Below are positions 25,417 through 27,128 of a DNA stretch of 27,128 nt, one piece after another. Origin of the DNA: CAYWGR01 sp964458015 (lineage in GTDB: Bacteria; Planctomycetota; Planctomycetia; Pirellulales; Thermoguttaceae); the NCBI GenBank assembly GCA_964458015.1, contig CAYWGR010000067.1:1-27128 (forward strand), given 5' to 3'. Position numbers and translations under genes: made by a program. The notes under the pieces were generated by a model. It had not been told where the DNA came from. It saw nothing but the letters and a program-made list of their open reading frames with translations, and did no database searches. How positions within the stretch are numbered: the first letter of the stretch is position 1; every line of letters starts with the position of its first letter.

Positions 25417-27027
25417 ATGATTCGCTCGCTTTTGTTCGCACAGCCCAAGCCTGTTGGGGAATCGGAAGCTTGGCTGGCCATAATTGTCGTGTTGATTGTG
25501 GTGGTGCTGTTCAGCTTCTTTCTTCTCTTGGTCAAGCAATACCAGCGATGCCCTAGCAACCGCGTGCTGGTGATCTTTGGTAAGGCAGGAGCAAAGCATG
25601 AATCGGCCACATGCATCCACGGCGGCGCCAAGTTCGTTTATCCCTTGATCCAAGACTACGCCTGGCTCAGCTTGGAACCGATGCAGATCGAAATTCCGCT
25701 GCGCGGGGCGTTGTCGATGGAAAACATCCGCGTGAACGTGCCTAGCGTGTTTACGGTGGCCGTGGGCACGACGCCCGAGCAGATGCAAAATGCCGCCATC
25801 CGTTTGCTGGGCCTTAACCGGATGCAAATCGCCAAGCAGGCCGAAGATATGATTTTCGGCCAGTTACGCCAGGTGATCGCTTCGATGCAGATCGAAGATA
25901 TCAACCGCGACCGCGATAAGTTTTTGGAGGCCGTGCAAAATTCGCTCGAGCCCGAGTTGCGCAAGATCGGTCTGGTGTTGATCAACGTCAATATCACCGA
26001 CATCACCGATGAGTCGGGCTATATCGAAGCGATCGGTCAGAAGGCGGCCTCGCAGGCGATTCAAAAAGCTCGCGGCGACGTAGCCGACAACGAGCGGATG
26101 GGCGAGGTTCGCGTGGCCGAGGCCGAACGCGAGAAGTCGGTCAGTGTGGCCAATGCCCACAAGGTGCGCGAGATCGGCACGCGCGACGCGATGCGCGAGC
26201 AGGCGGTGCGAGTGGCCGAGCTTGAAAAAGAGCAGAAGATCGGCGAGCAGACGGCCGCGTTCCAACGCGATGCCGAGGTGAAGGCCGCCGAGCGCGACAT
26301 GCGTATCAAGCTGGCCCAGGCCGACGCCACGGCCGTCGAGGGTGAAAACCTGTCGAAGGCCGACATCGCTGCGTCGCAGGCTACGTTGCAGGTCAAAAAG
26401 GCCGAGGCCTATCAGGTGGGCGAATCGCGCAAGGTGCAGGCCGAGGCTGCGGTTATGGAAGCCGAGCACTTGGCCCGGGCCAAGGCCGCATTGGCCGAGG
26501 CGCAACGGATCGAGGCCGAGCGCCGCGCCGCGTTGGAAGCTCCGGCCAAGGCCGAACGGGCTCGGATCGAAGTGGACGCCGCGGCCGAAGCGGCCAAGCG
26601 CCGCATCGAGGCCGAAGGCGAAGCGGCCGCCATTTTTGCCAAATTGGAAGCTGAAGCCCGCGGCCAGTACGAAATCTTGGCCAAAAAGGGCGAAGGTTTG
26701 CAGCGGATCATCGACGCTTGCGGCGGATCGGAGCAGGCTTTCAAGATGCTCATGCTCGAACACTTCGACAATTTGGTCGACGCCTCGGCCAAGGCGATCT
26801 CGAACATCAAGTTCGATAAGGTCGTGGTTTGGGAAGGCGGCGGCGCCAACGGTGCGAGCGCCACATCGAATTGGCTGCACAACATGGCCCGGACGTTGCC
26901 CCCGATGATGCAAGTGATGAAAGACATCGGCGGCATCGAGATTCCCGAAACTCTGGCGAACTTCGGCGTGACGGAGAAGAAGCCCTCGTCGGATGGCCAG
27001 GCGGAAGTGCAGACGGCGGAAGTGTAG
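25417..27027 (+). CDS. Flotillin (SPFH/band 7 family)
   Basis: A 536-residue membrane scaffold protein. Seen: one membrane helix at about 19-38 (WLAIIVVLIVVVLFSFFLLL), SPFH domain at about 45-215 (CPSNRVLVIFGKAG, then VNVPSVFTVAVGTTPEQMQNAAIRLLGL, and LVLINVNITDITDESGYIEAIGQKAA, all flotillin hallmarks), a long Ala/Glu-rich coiled coil at about 220-440, and the C-terminal flotillin motif NIKFDKVVVWEGG. Flotillins oligomerise on the inner membrane and cluster lipids and proteins. Start set at 25417 with AAAGGG at 25401-25406; an upstream frame from 25369 reads across the repeat-rich gap. The NfeD-like gene upstream is the usual partner. Confidence 0.94.
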   Translation: MIRSLLFAQPKPVGESEAWLAIIVVLIVVVLFSFFLLLVKQYQRCPSNRVLVIFGKAGAKHESATCIHGGAKFVYPLIQDYAWLSLEPMQIEIPLRGALSMENIRVNVPSVFTVAVGTTPEQMQNAAIRLLGLNRMQIAKQAEDMIFGQLRQVIASMQIEDINRDRDKFLEAVQNSLEPELRKIGLVLINVNITDITDESGYIEAIGQKAASQAIQKARGDVADNERMGEVRVAEAEREKSVSVANAHKVREIGTRDAMREQAVRVAELEKEQKIGEQTAAFQRDAEVKAAERDMRIKLAQADATAVEGENLSKADIAASQATLQVKKAEAYQVGESRKVQAEAAVMEAEHLARAKAALAEAQRIEAERRAALEAPAKAERARIEVDAAAEAAKRRIEAEGEAAAIFAKLEAEARGQYEILAKKGEGLQRIIDACGGSEQAFKMLMLEHFDNLVDASAKAISNIKFDKVVVWEGGGANGASATSNWLHNMARTLPPMMQVMKDIGGIEIPETLANFGVTEKKPSSDGQAEVQTAEV

Positions 27028-27042
27028 GAGTTCTCGCCGAAA

Positions 27043-27081
27043 CCTCCCCTCTCCCGCAAGCGGGAGAGGGGCTGGGGGTGG
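27043..27081. repeat. Family D palindrome after flotillin, perfect 12-base stem
   Basis: CCCCTCTCCCGC (27046-27057) pairs exactly with GCGGGAGAGGGG (27060-27071) around AA, followed by CTGGGGGTGG. It lies 15 bases after the flotillin stop. There is no T-tract, so it may stall or protect transcripts rather than act as a classical terminator. It is related to 19972-20004. Confidence 0.8.
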
Positions 27082-27128
27082 ACTGCTAAAAACCTGGTGA
27101 TTTTCGGGAAAAATTGATCTTGGTAATT

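Noticed and set aside
25864..26913. Minus-strand open frame of 349 codons
   Set aside because: Opposite the flotillin coiled coil; its Leu/Gly/His-rich repeats mirror the Ala/Glu-rich coding strand.
27046..27071. Terminator of the flotillin gene
   Set aside because: Strong stem but no T-tract after it, and it resembles a dispersed hairpin family; annotated as a repeat instead.

Overview
The window reads as a chromosomal segment of a planctomycete, probably near the Pirellulales. This is inferred from gene content, not from any database match: paired secreted ThuA-domain proteins, a PEP-CTERM protein, very large secreted glycosidase-like proteins, an ECF sigma factor coupled to a von Willebrand factor A (VWA) protein, and numerous palindromic intergenic repeats. 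No rRNA, tRNA, CRISPR array or transposase was seen.

Layout. 1-1207 (minus): a metal- or cobalamin-type ABC importer, with a substrate-binding protein followed by an ATPase cut by the window edge. 1208-1744: a gene-poor gap holding a mosaic of palindromic repeats and a sigma-54-like promoter. 1745-2029 (plus): a small secreted Pro/Tyr/His-rich protein with a clear terminator. 2160-2993 (plus): a monoglyceride-lipase-like alpha/beta hydrolase. 3022-5141 (minus): two ThuA-domain secreted proteins. 5222-11147 (minus): a tripartite efflux locus, in transcription order outer-membrane factor, MarR regulator, membrane fusion protein and MacB-like ATPase-permease. A promoter with an overlapping inverted repeat lies just upstream of marR. 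11674-17267 (plus): two large secreted glycoside-hydrolase-like proteins, GHL10-like and GH123/DUF4091-like. 17280-19929 (minus): two poorly known proteins in a visibly more AT-rich block studded with palindromes. 20244-23110 (minus): an ECF sigma factor overlapping by ATGA a membrane-anchored VWA/YfbK-type protein that probably carries the anti-sigma function; an ECF-type promoter candidate precedes the sigma gene. 23548-24234 (minus): a PEP-CTERM protein with its terminator. 24616-27027 (plus): an NfeD/YuaF-like membrane protein and a flotillin, a classic membrane-microdomain pair.

How they work together. The efflux genes form one self-regulated export system. The sigma/VWA pair looks like a surface-sensing switch. 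The two large hydrolases probably act on the same exported or external glycans. The NfeD/flotillin pair belongs to membrane organisation.

The most unexplained structure is the set of dispersed hairpin repeats in most larger intergenic gaps. One family shows a compensatory base-pair swap between copies, and two unrelated hairpin families abut the same 7-base tag. Calls below rest on reading the sequence and recognising motifs by eye; no search was run.
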